A stretch of 16,665 nucleotides of DNA from Acidobacteriota bacterium. Its GTDB lineage: Bacteria > Acidobacteriota > Terriglobia > Terriglobales > Acidobacteriaceae. The notes below the pieces were generated by a model. That model ran no database searches. It was not told the origin of the DNA and saw nothing but the letters and a program-made list of their open reading frames with translations. The stretch's first letter is position 1. The number at the start of each line of letters is the position of its first letter. The stretch covers positions 7,027 to 23,691 of the forward strand of contig QIAW01000265.1 of assembly GCA_003225655.1 (NCBI GenBank), given 5' to 3'. Below, in pieces: positions 6,624 through 13,467 of this stretch. The position numbers and the translations under genes were made by a program.

Positions 6624-7274
6624 TCAATCATGCAGGATGATATTGAGCAGTGAGCTATGCACGTGCAGTCCACCGTTATACTGGATGAACCCCAATTTTC
6701 TGAATCTGTTCATGAAGAAGCTCACGCGTGAACGTGTTGTGCCAACCATTTCTGCCAGGGTCTCCTGGCTTATTTTGGGGACCAGCGCCTCTGGTTTTCC
6801 TTCCTTGCCGAAACGGGCAAGCAGCAGCAGAATCCTGGCCAGCCGCTTTTCGCTCGAGTTGAAAAGCTGATCGACCAGGTCGGCTTCGAACCGAATATTG
6901 CGCGACACCAGGTAGGCCACGAACAGATCTGAAAATGTATGCTGCCGGTGAAGCACCTGCATCATCGTCTTCTTTTCAATCCTGATCACGGTGCAGTCGG
7001 TCATTGCGCTGGCGGTCGCCATGCGAAGGGGCTGATCTGCAATGCATCCTTCGCCAAAGAAGTCTCCCGCAGCGAGCATCCCGATTGTGGCCTCTTTACC
7101 TCGTGGGGAGACGACCGTGAGCTTCACCCTGCCTTTCTGAAGATAAAAGACCGCGTTTGCGGAATCGCCCTGGGTGAAAATGGCTTGTTTCTTGTCAAAT
7201 TCCAGCATCCGCCGTCCGCGGCCGATACTCGCGAGAAAAACTTTCGGATCAAATGATGGAACCCGGGTCGCCAT
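6624..7274 (-). CDS. Crp/Fnr-family transcriptional regulator
   Basis: 216 residues from ATG at 7274, with GGAGG just upstream (CCGGAGGGGGCATG). An in-frame upstream codon at 7310 is less likely. Residues 20-120 form a cyclic-nucleotide-binding-type beta barrel: GDSANAVFYLQKGRVKL, then the phosphate-cassette-like GDFFGEGCIADQPLRMATA (70-88), which keeps the Glu and Arg positions used to hold cyclic nucleotides. A long dimer helix follows. The C-terminal winged helix has its HTH at about 169-195 (ISQETLAEMVGTTRSRVSFFMNRF). There is no N-terminal Cys cluster, so an Fnr-type iron-sulfur oxygen sensor is unlikely. It stands alone, with a divergent plus-strand unit starting 302 bases away that it could control. 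The ligand cannot be told from sequence. Confidence 0.93.
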   Translation of the reverse strand: MATRVPSFDPKVFLASIGRGRRMLEFDKKQAIFTQGDSANAVFYLQKGRVKLTVVSPRGKEATIGMLAAGDFFGEGCIADQPLRMATASAMTDCTVIRIEKKTMMQVLHRQHTFSDLFVAYLVSRNIRFEADLVDQLFNSSEKRLARILLLLARFGKEGKPEALVPKISQETLAEMVGTTRSRVSFFMNRFRKLGFIQYNGGLHVHSSLLNIILHD

Positions 7275-7576
7275 GCCCCCTCCGGAGCCTAATAAGAATT
7301 CTACGCCCACAGAGAGGGCCAGAGAGAGAGGAAGTTGCGTACAACCACGATTTTTTGGATAGCGTCCTGAGACTGAGTTACTTTCAAATTAGGGAGGCCC
7401 CCAGATGAATATTTTTCCAGTGGTTGCCGGAAGCTGGGCTTTCGCGGAGTGAAACGTAATCAGCAATAAGAAATACCTGTTAATTAACATATTGCCTCTT
7501 TCAGGTCCTCTGAACTAAGTCAGTCCATCTGAAGTTCTCCTTCTTAGCCACCCAACAACCCTTGAAGGAGGTTGAC
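7275..7576. promoter_or_regulatory. Divergent intergenic region between the Crp-like gene and the ABM-type gene
   Basis: 302 bases that must hold promoters for both directions. A TTAATTAA palindrome lies near 7480-7490. A 15-codon plus-strand frame (7405-7452, MNIFPVVAGSWAFAE) has a strong ribosome-binding site, AGGGAGG, eight bases before its ATG, and could be a leader peptide, though chance is as likely. I could not place a sigma-70 pair or a Crp-type TGTGA-N6-TCACA site with any confidence. Confidence 0.4.
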
Positions 7577-7954
7577 ATGTTTGCACGCAATATCTCCATT
7601 CATTTGAAGCCCAATACGCTTGCTGATTTTACTGAGACTTTTGAGAAGGAAGTAGTTCCTGTTCTGCGCAAGCAGAAAGGCTTTCAGGACGAAATTACCT
7701 TCGCCATGCCCGGCGGAACTGACGTGATTGCCATCAGCCTGTGGGACAGCAAAGAAAACGCGGAAAAATACAACAGCACGACATACGCGGAAGTGCTGAA
7801 GATTCTGGCAAAAGCGATTGATGGAACGCCCAAGGTCCGCGTCTCTGAGGTTATTCACTCGACTTTTCATAAGATTACTGCCGTCGCGGCGCCAGGTCCT
7901 GTTCCAGTCAGCGCGGCAACTGCAGGCATCGCCAAAGCCGGCGTGGCAGTCTGA
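7577..7954 (+). CDS. ABM-fold (dimeric alpha/beta barrel) protein
   Basis: 125 residues. The start is ATG at 7577 with AAGGAGG at 7565-7571, five bases before it. Residues 1-95 have the pattern of antibiotic-biosynthesis-monooxygenase-like proteins: a first strand (FARNISIHLKP), a helix with FTETFEKEVVPVLRKQKGFQDEI, a strand with VIAISLWDSKENAEKYN and a second helix (YAEVLKILAKAI). Such proteins form dimers or act as small oxygenases, heme-degrading enzymes or stress proteins. No heme or catalytic residue is evident, so no activity is claimed. The last 20 residues are Ala/Pro/Val-rich and probably disordered. A strong hairpin follows the stop, and a small membrane protein gene comes next. Confidence 0.8.
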   Translation: MFARNISIHLKPNTLADFTETFEKEVVPVLRKQKGFQDEITFAMPGGTDVIAISLWDSKENAEKYNSTTYAEVLKILAKAIDGTPKVRVSEVIHSTFHKITAVAAPGPVPVSAATAGIAKAGVAV

Positions 7955-7977
7955 AGATTGCACCAGCGTTGTTCTTG

Positions 7978-8004
7978 GGGGAGGATGCCAACTCCATCCT
8001 CCCC
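7978..8004 (+). terminator. Strong hairpin after the ABM-type gene
   Basis: GGGGAGGATG (7978-7987) pairs perfectly with CATCCTCCCC (7995-8004), with a 7-base loop. The bases after it are TGTTTG, a weak U-run. It starts 23 bases after the stop at 7954, so it may end or reduce transcription before the next gene at 8043, or protect the 3' end of the first message. Confidence 0.6.
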
Positions 8005-8042
8005 TGTTTGTACGAGGTGGAGTTAAAAGAATCGAGGTTCTC

Positions 8043-8393
8043 ATGTTTACGGAAACTATGAAATGGCTCTCTGTCGCGACGTTGGTCGTGGCGGTATTTT
8101 TCTGGCATTCTTCTCTGGAGTTCAGAATCGCGCTGCAGTTCATCGTATGTGTAGGCGCGGGGCTGGTGTTCGTGCAGGCCATAGGCGAGAGCAAACGCCT
8201 CTGGGCAGCCGGCTTTTTCGGAATTGCTGTACTCTTTAATCCCATCGTGCCGGTAGCGCTTTCCCGCGGTATTTTTCTCTGGCTCGATGCTGCATGTCTC
8301 ACCATGTTTCTGGTCTCGCTGGCTTTGTTGAAGACGAGCCCGCGACTTTCTGTTGTTTCGATTACAGCCGGTCCGCGAAACCAGTCACTGTAA
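8043..8393 (+). CDS. Small four-helix membrane protein
   Basis: 116 residues from ATG at 8043, with GAGG five bases upstream (TCGAGGTTCTCATG). A longer open frame to 7818 overlaps the previous gene and is not used. Four hydrophobic segments are clear: about 6-22, 28-48, 53-74 and 80-98. The third contains GIAVLFNPIVPVAL and is followed by a charged turn and LWLDAACL, a layout resembling the DUF6804 type of small membrane protein (from memory, tentative). The C-terminus is short and polar. No transport or enzyme motif was seen. It follows the ABM-type gene by 88 bases, across a strong hairpin. Confidence 0.75.
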   Translation: MFTETMKWLSVATLVVAVFFWHSSLEFRIALQFIVCVGAGLVFVQAIGESKRLWAAGFFGIAVLFNPIVPVALSRGIFLWLDAACLTMFLVSLALLKTSPRLSVVSITAGPRNQSL

Positions 8394-8459
8394 AACCGAG
8401 TCGAACCCGATAGGTTCCTCAATCATTCCGCTTCCCGGTTCATGTGTGGCGTTGCTTGT

Positions 8460-8488
8460 ATTGGTAAGATTGCATGCATTGGTAAGAT
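8460..8488. repeat. 11-bp direct repeat before the M19 gene
   Basis: ATTGGTAAGAT at 8460-8470 is repeated exactly at 8478-8488, an 18-base period. The second copy ends seven bases before the ATG at 8496, covering the place where a ribosome-binding site would be; no good one is seen there, only AAGATAAAG. Confidence 0.55.
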
Positions 8489-8495
8489 AAAGAAC

Positions 8496-9776
8496 ATGGA
8501 CCGGCGAGAGTTGCTCAAAACCACCGCGGCAGTCGCGGTGGGACTTGTTACCGCGCCCTTCATCAGCCGCGGCCGCTTCCAGCTTTTTGCCGGTTCCACA
8601 CAGACGTATTCCACCCGCTGTATTGACCTCGTCCATCGCTCCCTGGTGATTGATATGCTCAGCCAGTTCAAGCTGGGCGCCTTTCCCGACGTCATTCCTG
8701 ATCACAATCAGCCCACCGCCAGATGGTGGTCGCATCCCGAGACGTTTACCGCCGCCGACCTCGAGCGCTACAAGGAATCTTGCATCAACGTGTTTCACAT
8801 CGGATGGGGTACCGGACGGGTCCAGCCCTATGAAGACGCCAGGAAAGTGCTGGCGGCCAGGGATGGCTTTATCGGGCACTTCAACCACGATTTTTTGCGG
8901 GTGGCGCGGGCCGATGATTTCATCCGCCTGAAACGCGAGAACAAGATCGGCATTATTCTCGGCTTCCAGGGCGCCGACCACTTTCGCAAGATCGAGGATA
9001 TAACCGAGTTTTACGCCCTCGGCCAGCGCGTCTCGCAACTGACCTACAACATGCGCAACGCAATCGGCAGCGGATACATGGATGTAGACACCGGCCTCAC
9101 GCCCTTCGGCATCGAGGTAGTGAGCGCCATGAACCGCACCGGCATGGCCATCGATCTCTCCCACTGCGGGCCGCGCACTACGGCCGATACCTGCAAGCTC
9201 TCCGCGCGTCCGGTGCTCTTCACCCATGCGAATTGCCGGGCGCTCAATCCTCACCCCCGCAACAAGACCGATGAAGCCATTAAAAAAATGGCGGCGACCG
9301 GCGGCGTGATGGGCATCACCGGCGTGCGCCTGTTCGTCCGCGCCACCGAACCGGTGACCATCGAACACGTGCTCAATCACTTCGACCACGTAGTGAAGCT
9401 GGTGGGCGTGGAGCACGTAGGCGTAGGCAGCGACATTGATCTCGACGGCTACGACAAGCTGCCGCCGGCCCTGAAAAGAAAGATGCTGACCGGCTACAAG
9501 AGCGACCAGGCGGCGAACAAGACCGACCAGGCTGTGTACAAGACCGACCAACCTTTGAACAAAACCGATCAGCCCGGTCAAAAAACCGATCAGCCAGTGA
9601 ATAAGACCGGCCTGCCCGTCCGCGAAGAGATTCGCGGAGAAATTGATGGCCTGAACCATCCCCAGCGCATGTTCGATCTGACCGAAGGCCTAATCCGCCG
9701 CAAATACTCCGATGCCGACATCGAAAAGATCCTGGGCGGAAATTTCGCCCGCGCCCTGGGCCAAATCTGGGTGTAG
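8496..9776 (+). CDS. Exported M19-family (membrane dipeptidase-like) protein with an altered metal site
   Basis: 426 residues from ATG at 8496; an upstream in-frame ATG (8442) would hide the signal. The N-terminus MDRRELLKTT followed by a hydrophobic stretch looks like a Tat signal, so the protein is probably folded before export to the periplasm. M19 enzymes hydrolyse dipeptides, often containing D-residues, at a two-zinc site. Visible: IDLSHCGP (His223), FTHANCRAL (His244), GVGSDIDLDG (Asp313) and the C-terminal DLTEGLIRRKYSDADIEKILGGNF. But the first metal motif, normally DxHxD, reads DMLSQ (53-57), and the bridging Glu seems to be Gln158 (GFQG). So three of five usual ligands appear to be missing. 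Residues 335-376 are a heptapeptide repeat. The family is clear; dipeptidase activity is doubtful. Confidence 0.88.
   Translation: MDRRELLKTTAAVAVGLVTAPFISRGRFQLFAGSTQTYSTRCIDLVHRSLVIDMLSQFKLGAFPDVIPDHNQPTARWWSHPETFTAADLERYKESCINVFHIGWGTGRVQPYEDARKVLAARDGFIGHFNHDFLRVARADDFIRLKRENKIGIILGFQGADHFRKIEDITEFYALGQRVSQLTYNMRNAIGSGYMDVDTGLTPFGIEVVSAMNRTGMAIDLSHCGPRTTADTCKLSARPVLFTHANCRALNPHPRNKTDEAIKKMAATGGVMGITGVRLFVRATEPVTIEHVLNHFDHVVKLVGVEHVGVGSDIDLDGYDKLPPALKRKMLTGYKSDQAANKTDQAVYKTDQPLNKTDQPGQKTDQPVNKTGLPVREEIRGEIDGLNHPQRMFDLTEGLIRRKYSDADIEKILGGNFARALGQIWV
9498..9623 (+). repeat. In-frame 21-bp tandem repeat, six units
   Basis: Six units of 21 bases, each encoding seven residues of the pattern K-T-D-Q-P-x-N (first unit KSDQAAN, last KTGLPVR). 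The units begin at 9498, 9519, 9540, 9561, 9582 and 9603. They lie inside the M19 gene, between the GSDIDLDGYD segment and the conserved C-terminal part. Bases differ between copies mostly at third codon positions, so the array is not brand new. It does not break the frame. Confidence 0.9.
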
Positions 9777-10127
9777 CCCGCTGCTCTGCAATGTCATTAC
9801 TCTTCAGCCCTCTTCAAGACTCGCCGGCAACCGGCGACTGGGAGCTGTTTTGTACGGGGGTATTGCTAAGCAATCCTCCCGACTCCCAAACATGGTGGGT
9901 GGCCCCGGCCAAGCTTCAGGGCTTGGACCATTGCTTCTCCGATCACTGCCATCACCGAGCCTTTCCATAAGGTCTGATGCGTAGAAATACCGTCCACGCC
10001 CAGGGCCACCAAACAAATCCTTGTGCTCTGTTACAACCCGAACAGATTTTGTCTTTCTCTAACAGAAGCAGAATCTCCTCTGGTAAAAACTTTGGGTGCT
10101 TGCAGCACCTTGCAAGGTAGGTTTCCC
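9777..10127. other. 351-base spacer with several hairpins
   Basis: No convincing gene. Three hairpins stand close together: TCGCCGG-CAA-CCGGCGA at 9821-9837; a long one at 9855-9881 (CGGGGGTATTGC-TAA-GCAATCCTCCCG, with one mismatch and one G:T); and CCAAGC-TTCAGG-GCTTGG at 9909-9926. None is followed by a clear U-run. A 70-codon minus-strand frame (10016-9804) is Arg/Pro/Gly-rich and crosses the hairpins, and I do not believe it. The promoter of the lipoprotein gene should be in the last 150 bases. Confidence 0.5.
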
Positions 10128-11315
10128 ATGAAAGCAGTTTGGGTTCTTTTCTTCGTGTGTCTTGGCTTGCTGATCATCGCTGCCGGATGCGCCGGAAACT
10201 TTAATTCAACCAGTCAGGCTCCTAATCCTGGAACCGGAACTACGCCACCATCTGCGCCAACCCCCACGCCAGCAGCTACGCCAACACCGACTCCAATACC
10301 TACGCCGAGTCCGACACCTGCGCCGTCGCCGGCCGGGTTCCTTTACGCAATTGAGAATCCCAATACACCGGCCATCGTGGAGGGATTTAGCATCGGCAAC
10401 AATGGATCGCTGGCTCCCATCTCAACCATTAGCGCCGGCACCTTTGCCACCGAAATCGTCGCGAACCCAAAATTCGTATTCATCGGCGACTCACAGCACA
10501 GTCCTACTCCGATTCAGTTAATTTCCTACTCAATTGGTAGCTCTGGCGCCCTCACTATGGCCGACCAGGTCACTTTTCCCAACAACGACATCACGATGAC
10601 CGGATTGCTGCTCGATTCCACCGGCGCCCATCTCTATGCTGGCTCCAAGTTCGCCATGATCAACGGCAGGATTTCAACGTATGCGATTGACGGCGCATCC
10701 GGACACATGATTTTCCAGGCTCCCGACAACAACATTGACAGGCCGGTGGGACATATGGCAATGAGTCCCAACGGCATCTTTGCCTACATTGCAGTCTTTA
10801 CGCAACACCATACGACTGAATTTCCCGGGATCAGGTTGCTGCTGCGCGATCCGGCCACGGGCACGCTCACCGATACCGGGCGTCAGTTCCCGGCAACTTG
10901 CTGCGATCAGTACACTGATCTAGCGTTTGCGCTGGGCGGCAAATATTTGATCGGCGTTCAGAATAATGGCATTGCGTTTCCGAATAACAACAAGGTCACT
11001 GTGTTCGCAGTGAACCCTGCTACCGGCGACCTGACGAAGGCGTCGGAACTCAGAGGTGATTTCAGCGACATGGCCGTGGATAGAACGGGCAAGTTCACCA
11101 TCCTGACAAACACCACCGGCATTGTAACCTCGTATGGCATCAATGCAGACGGAACACTCGCGCCCACGGGCACCGCGACTGCCATAGCAGGTGTGGATAA
11201 TGTGGTGGTGGATGCCAGCAATAAGTTTGAATCCAGCGGTGCTCTGGGCAATGTGCCTGGATCGCCCTTCACTACCAGCGGAGTGCCCATCCGCATGGCA
11301 ACGGTTGGGAAATAG
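10128..11315 (+). CDS. Lipoprotein with Pro/Thr linker and lactonase-like beta-propeller
   Basis: 395 residues from ATG at 10128, with AAGGTAGG upstream. Residues 1-20 are a lipoprotein signal peptide with lipobox IAAGC; Cys21 would be lipidated. Residues 31-69 are a Pro/Thr/Ser linker (TPTPTPIPTPSPTP), a spacer common in surface proteins. From 70 on, repeated strand patterns (FLYAIENPNTPAIVEGFSI, HLYAGSKF, VFAVNPATGDLTKASEL) fit a seven-bladed propeller of the 6-phosphogluconolactonase/YncE-like type. In the lactonase family the substrate is 6-phosphogluconolactone, but exported members like this one are usually of unknown role, and no lactonase residues can be pointed to. A hairpin follows the stop. 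The N-terminal start was chosen because it places the signal peptide at residue 1. Confidence 0.9.
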   Translation: MKAVWVLFFVCLGLLIIAAGCAGNFNSTSQAPNPGTGTTPPSAPTPTPAATPTPTPIPTPSPTPAPSPAGFLYAIENPNTPAIVEGFSIGNNGSLAPISTISAGTFATEIVANPKFVFIGDSQHSPTPIQLISYSIGSSGALTMADQVTFPNNDITMTGLLLDSTGAHLYAGSKFAMINGRISTYAIDGASGHMIFQAPDNNIDRPVGHMAMSPNGIFAYIAVFTQHHTTEFPGIRLLLRDPATGTLTDTGRQFPATCCDQYTDLAFALGGKYLIGVQNNGIAFPNNNKVTVFAVNPATGDLTKASELRGDFSDMAVDRTGKFTILTNTTGIVTSYGINADGTLAPTGTATAIAGVDNVVVDASNKFESSGALGNVPGSPFTTSGVPIRMATVGK

Positions 11316-11324
11316 CTCCAAAGT

Positions 11325-11363
11325 GCCCCGATGACTTGTACGAATGATCCTAGTCATCGGGGC
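11325..11363 (+). terminator. Hairpin after the lipoprotein gene
   Basis: GCCCCGATGAC (11325-11335) pairs perfectly with GTCATCGGGGC (11353-11363) around a 17-base loop, nine bases after the stop at 11315. The following bases are GCAAAAATG, so there is no U-run. The stem is long enough to stop transcription with help, or to protect the 3' end. Confidence 0.5.
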
Positions 11364-11945
11364 GCAAAAATGCAGTTCTTATATGGTTTAAATGGAACTC
11401 TCCTGGTTCTCACGAATCAATCTCGAGGGTGCCGCGCCCCTGGCTTTTTGTTAGGGCAGGGTTTTTCTTGCAGCCGGATGAAATTGCGGTAAGGCAGCTA
11501 CACTGGCGCCAGGCCTTGATGACTGAAACGCCTTCATCAATTCACGCCAATTTCCAGAGATCAAAAACGACACATGGATGATCGAAAAATTCACTGGACG
11601 GAGTGGCTTGAGGGCATTTTTTATTGCCCTTGCTCCTGAATTGCGAAACCCACTACATTACTCTGCAAGTGGTATCAAACCGTACATTTCCTGCAAATTG
11701 TGAGTCATCATGGTTGTAACCGCGTTCAAGAATGCGGGAGTTTTGGCATTTCGTTGTAGCCGCTTGGCCCTGTAGAGCTCGGAGCTGACTCTCAGCAAGG
11801 CCCCCACCCCAAATCGATTTTCATCAATAAATACGCGGGTGAAACGGTGGTCTTGGGTAGTCGGACCCTAGCATGCAAGGGGGAGGGGGTACTATCCTGA
11901 GAGGTGCTTCGCGGGCGTCTGAGACTGCGGCCGAAAATGCCGGTC
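11364..11945. other. 582-base spacer between convergent units
   Basis: No convincing gene on either strand. It lies between the end of the plus-strand lipoprotein gene and the end of the minus-strand chemotaxis operon. AGGGCA (11611-11616) pairs with TGCCCT (11625-11630) around TTTTTTAT. Near 11880 there is a G-rich run, GGGGGAGGGGGT, next to the palindromic GCATGC; this GCATGC plus G-tract may be part of a dispersed intergenic sequence, an idea that needs a genome search. Confidence 0.4.
11438..11469 (+). terminator. Possible rho-independent terminator
   Basis: CCCTG (11438-11442) pairs with CAGGG (11457-11461), with a 14-base loop, followed at once by TTTTTCTT. The stem is only five pairs, but the T-run is good on the plus strand. 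It could finish what the larger hairpin at 11325-11363 does not. Chance is possible. Confidence 0.35.
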
Positions 11946-12440
11946 TTACGCGGTCACGACCTTTTCTGTCCGGCGGCGGCGATGGTAGCGCACGGAGATA
12001 TTCATGTATACGCGGCCGTTGGGCGTATCGAAGCACATGACCAGGGCTTCGGTGTCTTCGCTGCTCTTACCGCCGGTTTCGGCGGTGTGGAGAACGGGCG
12101 GTGAAACCCTGAAGTGCATGCCCTGATCGTTCAGGGTAGTGATGGCGTTGCCGATCACCTGGTTCGCCAATTCGCAGACGGTATCTTTTACCAGGTCGTC
12201 AGTGGCTTCGACCGGGCCGCCGGAAAAGAAGCCGGCGATCTTGACCGCGGTGGCGGTATCCAGATCGAAGATCACGCGGCCTTCAATGTCGCCCACGATG
12301 TGGATCATGGCGGCCACTCCCTTGCGCCGGTAAGCTTCGTCATCCATGGTGACATCGGCAATTTTGGTGGGCGATTGCAGGCTTTCGCACAGCACGGCAT
12401 CGGCGGCGTTAATGAAGGGCTGGATCAGTTCCATGCGCAT
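11946..12440 (-). CDS. cheX: CheX-type chemotaxis phosphatase
   Basis: 164 residues from ATG at 12440, with AGGAG eight bases upstream. CheX removes phosphate from CheY-P and so helps end the signal. The CheC/CheX signature E-x-x-N-x-x-x-G-N is complete at residues 90-98 (ELANQVIGN). The Glu and Asn are the residues that act on the phosphoaspartate in known CheX proteins. There is one copy of the motif, as in CheX; CheC usually has two, so CheX is the better name. The N-terminal half (IQPFINAADAVLCESL, then MIHIVGDIEGRVIFDL) fits the fold. It is the last gene of the chemotaxis row, 21 bases after the CheY stop, which makes that CheY the obvious substrate. Confidence 0.92.
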   Translation of the reverse strand: MRMELIQPFINAADAVLCESLQSPTKIADVTMDDEAYRRKGVAAMIHIVGDIEGRVIFDLDTATAVKIAGFFSGGPVEATDDLVKDTVCELANQVIGNAITTLNDQGMHFRVSPPVLHTAETGGKSSEDTEALVMCFDTPNGRVYMNISVRYHRRRRTEKVVTA

Positions 12441-12461
12441 AAGACATTCTCCTGAATTTGA

Positions 12462-12896
12462 TTAAGCGGGGGGTGCCGCTGCGGTCACAGCATCCTCCCC
12501 AAGCACGTACTTGAGGATGTCGTACAGGTGCTCCGCCTTGACCGGTTTCTGTATAAAATGGCGGGCCCCTTTCTGCAAGGAAGCAACAATGTTTTCCTGG
12601 TAGCCCACGGATGAAACCATGATAATGCGGGCCTGGGGGTGCTGCCGGATAATGCGCTCGGCGGCCTCGATGCCTTCCATTTGAGGCATGGTGATATCCA
12701 TGAGCACAATATCAGGCTGAACCCGATCATACTCTGTAATGGCAGTGCAGCCGTCGCCGGCCTCCCCTGCCACCTTTCCCCCAAACGATTCGATCATCTT
12801 TGCCAGGTTCTTGCGGGCGAAGACGGAATCATCAACAATTAAATAGCGTACCGGCTGCCGGTCTGTGCTGCGCAGCAGCACCGGAAACTGACTCAT
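12462..12896 (-). CDS. cheY: CheY-type single-domain response regulator
   Basis: 144 residues. ATG at 12896 has GGAGGAG at 12908-12902, five bases before it; a further upstream ATG at 12923 is less likely. The receiver core is complete: D22-D23 (LIVDDS), phosphorylation site D67 (VLMDITMP), S95 (IMVSSVG) and K117 (FIQKPV). There is no output domain, so it should act as the soluble messenger from CheA, probably to the flagellar motor or another target. About 17 residues precede the receiver, more than in E. coli CheY. It lies between the broken cheB and cheX; the CheX phosphatase next to it is its likely partner. A 175-base gap with 23-bp repeats separates it from cheB. Confidence 0.92.
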   Translation of the reverse strand: MSQFPVLLRSTDRQPVRYLIVDDSVFARKNLAKMIESFGGKVAGEAGDGCTAITEYDRVQPDIVLMDITMPQMEGIEAAERIIRQHPQARIIMVSSVGYQENIVASLQKGARHFIQKPVKAEHLYDILKYVLGEDAVTAAAPPA

Positions 12897-12983
12897 AGCC
12901 ACTCCTCCGCTTCCTGTGTTCATATTTCTGTCACTCTACCACCGAATTACTTGCTTTATTTCCGATCATTGTTATCTATGTCG

Positions 12984-13052
12984 TTTCTGCCGGCTTGTTC
13001 CTATCATTTCTGCCGGCTCGTTCACGCCGTTTCTGTCGAGCTCCATTAAACT
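12984..13052. repeat. Three imperfect 23-bp direct repeats upstream of cheY
   Basis: Units begin at 12984, 13007 and 13030. The first two share TTTCTGCCGGCTYGTTC (16 of 17 bases); the third keeps TTTCTGTCGAGCTC, weaker. The 23-base period places them about two helical turns apart. They lie about 90-155 bases upstream of the cheY start (minus strand) and immediately after cheB, where a separate cheY promoter could be. Confidence 0.6.
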
Positions 13053-13071
13053 GTACTCTTCATCCTGCTGA

Positions 13072-13467
13072 CTACCTGCTTTCCTTCTGTGTTCCCGACT
13101 CGTTATGCGCGGGCGCCGCTCCGGGAACCGAACAGTGCACCTGCAAAGTATTAGCCATGGCTTCGAGCGGAACCACCCGGGTCACAAATCCCTTGTCAAT
13201 GGCGGCTTTGGGCATACCAAAGACCACGCAGGATTCTTCGCTTTGGGCGATGGTAAATCCGCCCGCGTTCCTGATCTCACCCAGGGCATCGGCGCCGTCG
13301 TCGCCCATGCCGGTCATGAGAATGGCGATAGCGAGCGCGCCGAACTCCCGGGCCACAGAGCGAAACAACAGATCAACCGAGGGCCGGTGGCCGTTCACAG
13401 GAGGCTCATCGGAGAGCACCGCGATATCTCCCTGCGGCATACGTTTCACCCGCATGTGGCGGCTCAA
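13072..13467 (-). pseudogene. cheB: CheB, C-terminal fragment of disrupted methylesterase
   Basis: 131 codons from an apparent TTG at 13467, continuing the CheB esterase domain in a different frame from the 5' part. It begins near RHMRVKRMPQGDIAVLSDEPP, normally the middle of the domain, and contains the catalytic-Asp motif MTGMGDDGAD (Asp57 of this fragment). The segment that should join the two parts is absent: about 25-30 residues between the RRLDE of the first part and RHMRV here. The overlap with the first frame is TTGA. No good ribosome-binding site stands before TTG or the later ATG at 13455, so separate translation is unlikely except by reinitiation. With neither Ser nor His, this fragment cannot be an esterase alone. 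Confidence 0.85.

Noticed and set aside
6533..6640. 35-codon plus-strand frame for a very basic peptide
   Set aside because: No ribosome-binding site, overlaps the 3' end of the Crp-like gene, and an A-rich stretch alone would give this Lys/Arg composition.
7405..7452. 15-residue leader peptide with strong ribosome-binding site
   Set aside because: No regulatory codons or attenuator stems near it; a chance match cannot be excluded, so it is mentioned only in the spacer entry.
9498..9623. CRISPR-like array
   Set aside because: The repeats are contiguous 21-bp units without spacers and are in frame inside a gene.
8385..9659. 424-codon open frame on the minus strand, opposite the M19 gene
   Set aside because: It is a mirror of a strongly coding gene with clear family motifs; its repeated Leu/Val/Gly pattern comes from the 21-bp repeat read backwards.
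9804..10016. 70-codon minus-strand frame in the hairpin-rich spacer
   Set aside because: Arg/Pro/Gly-rich composition and overlap with several hairpins point to non-coding sequence.
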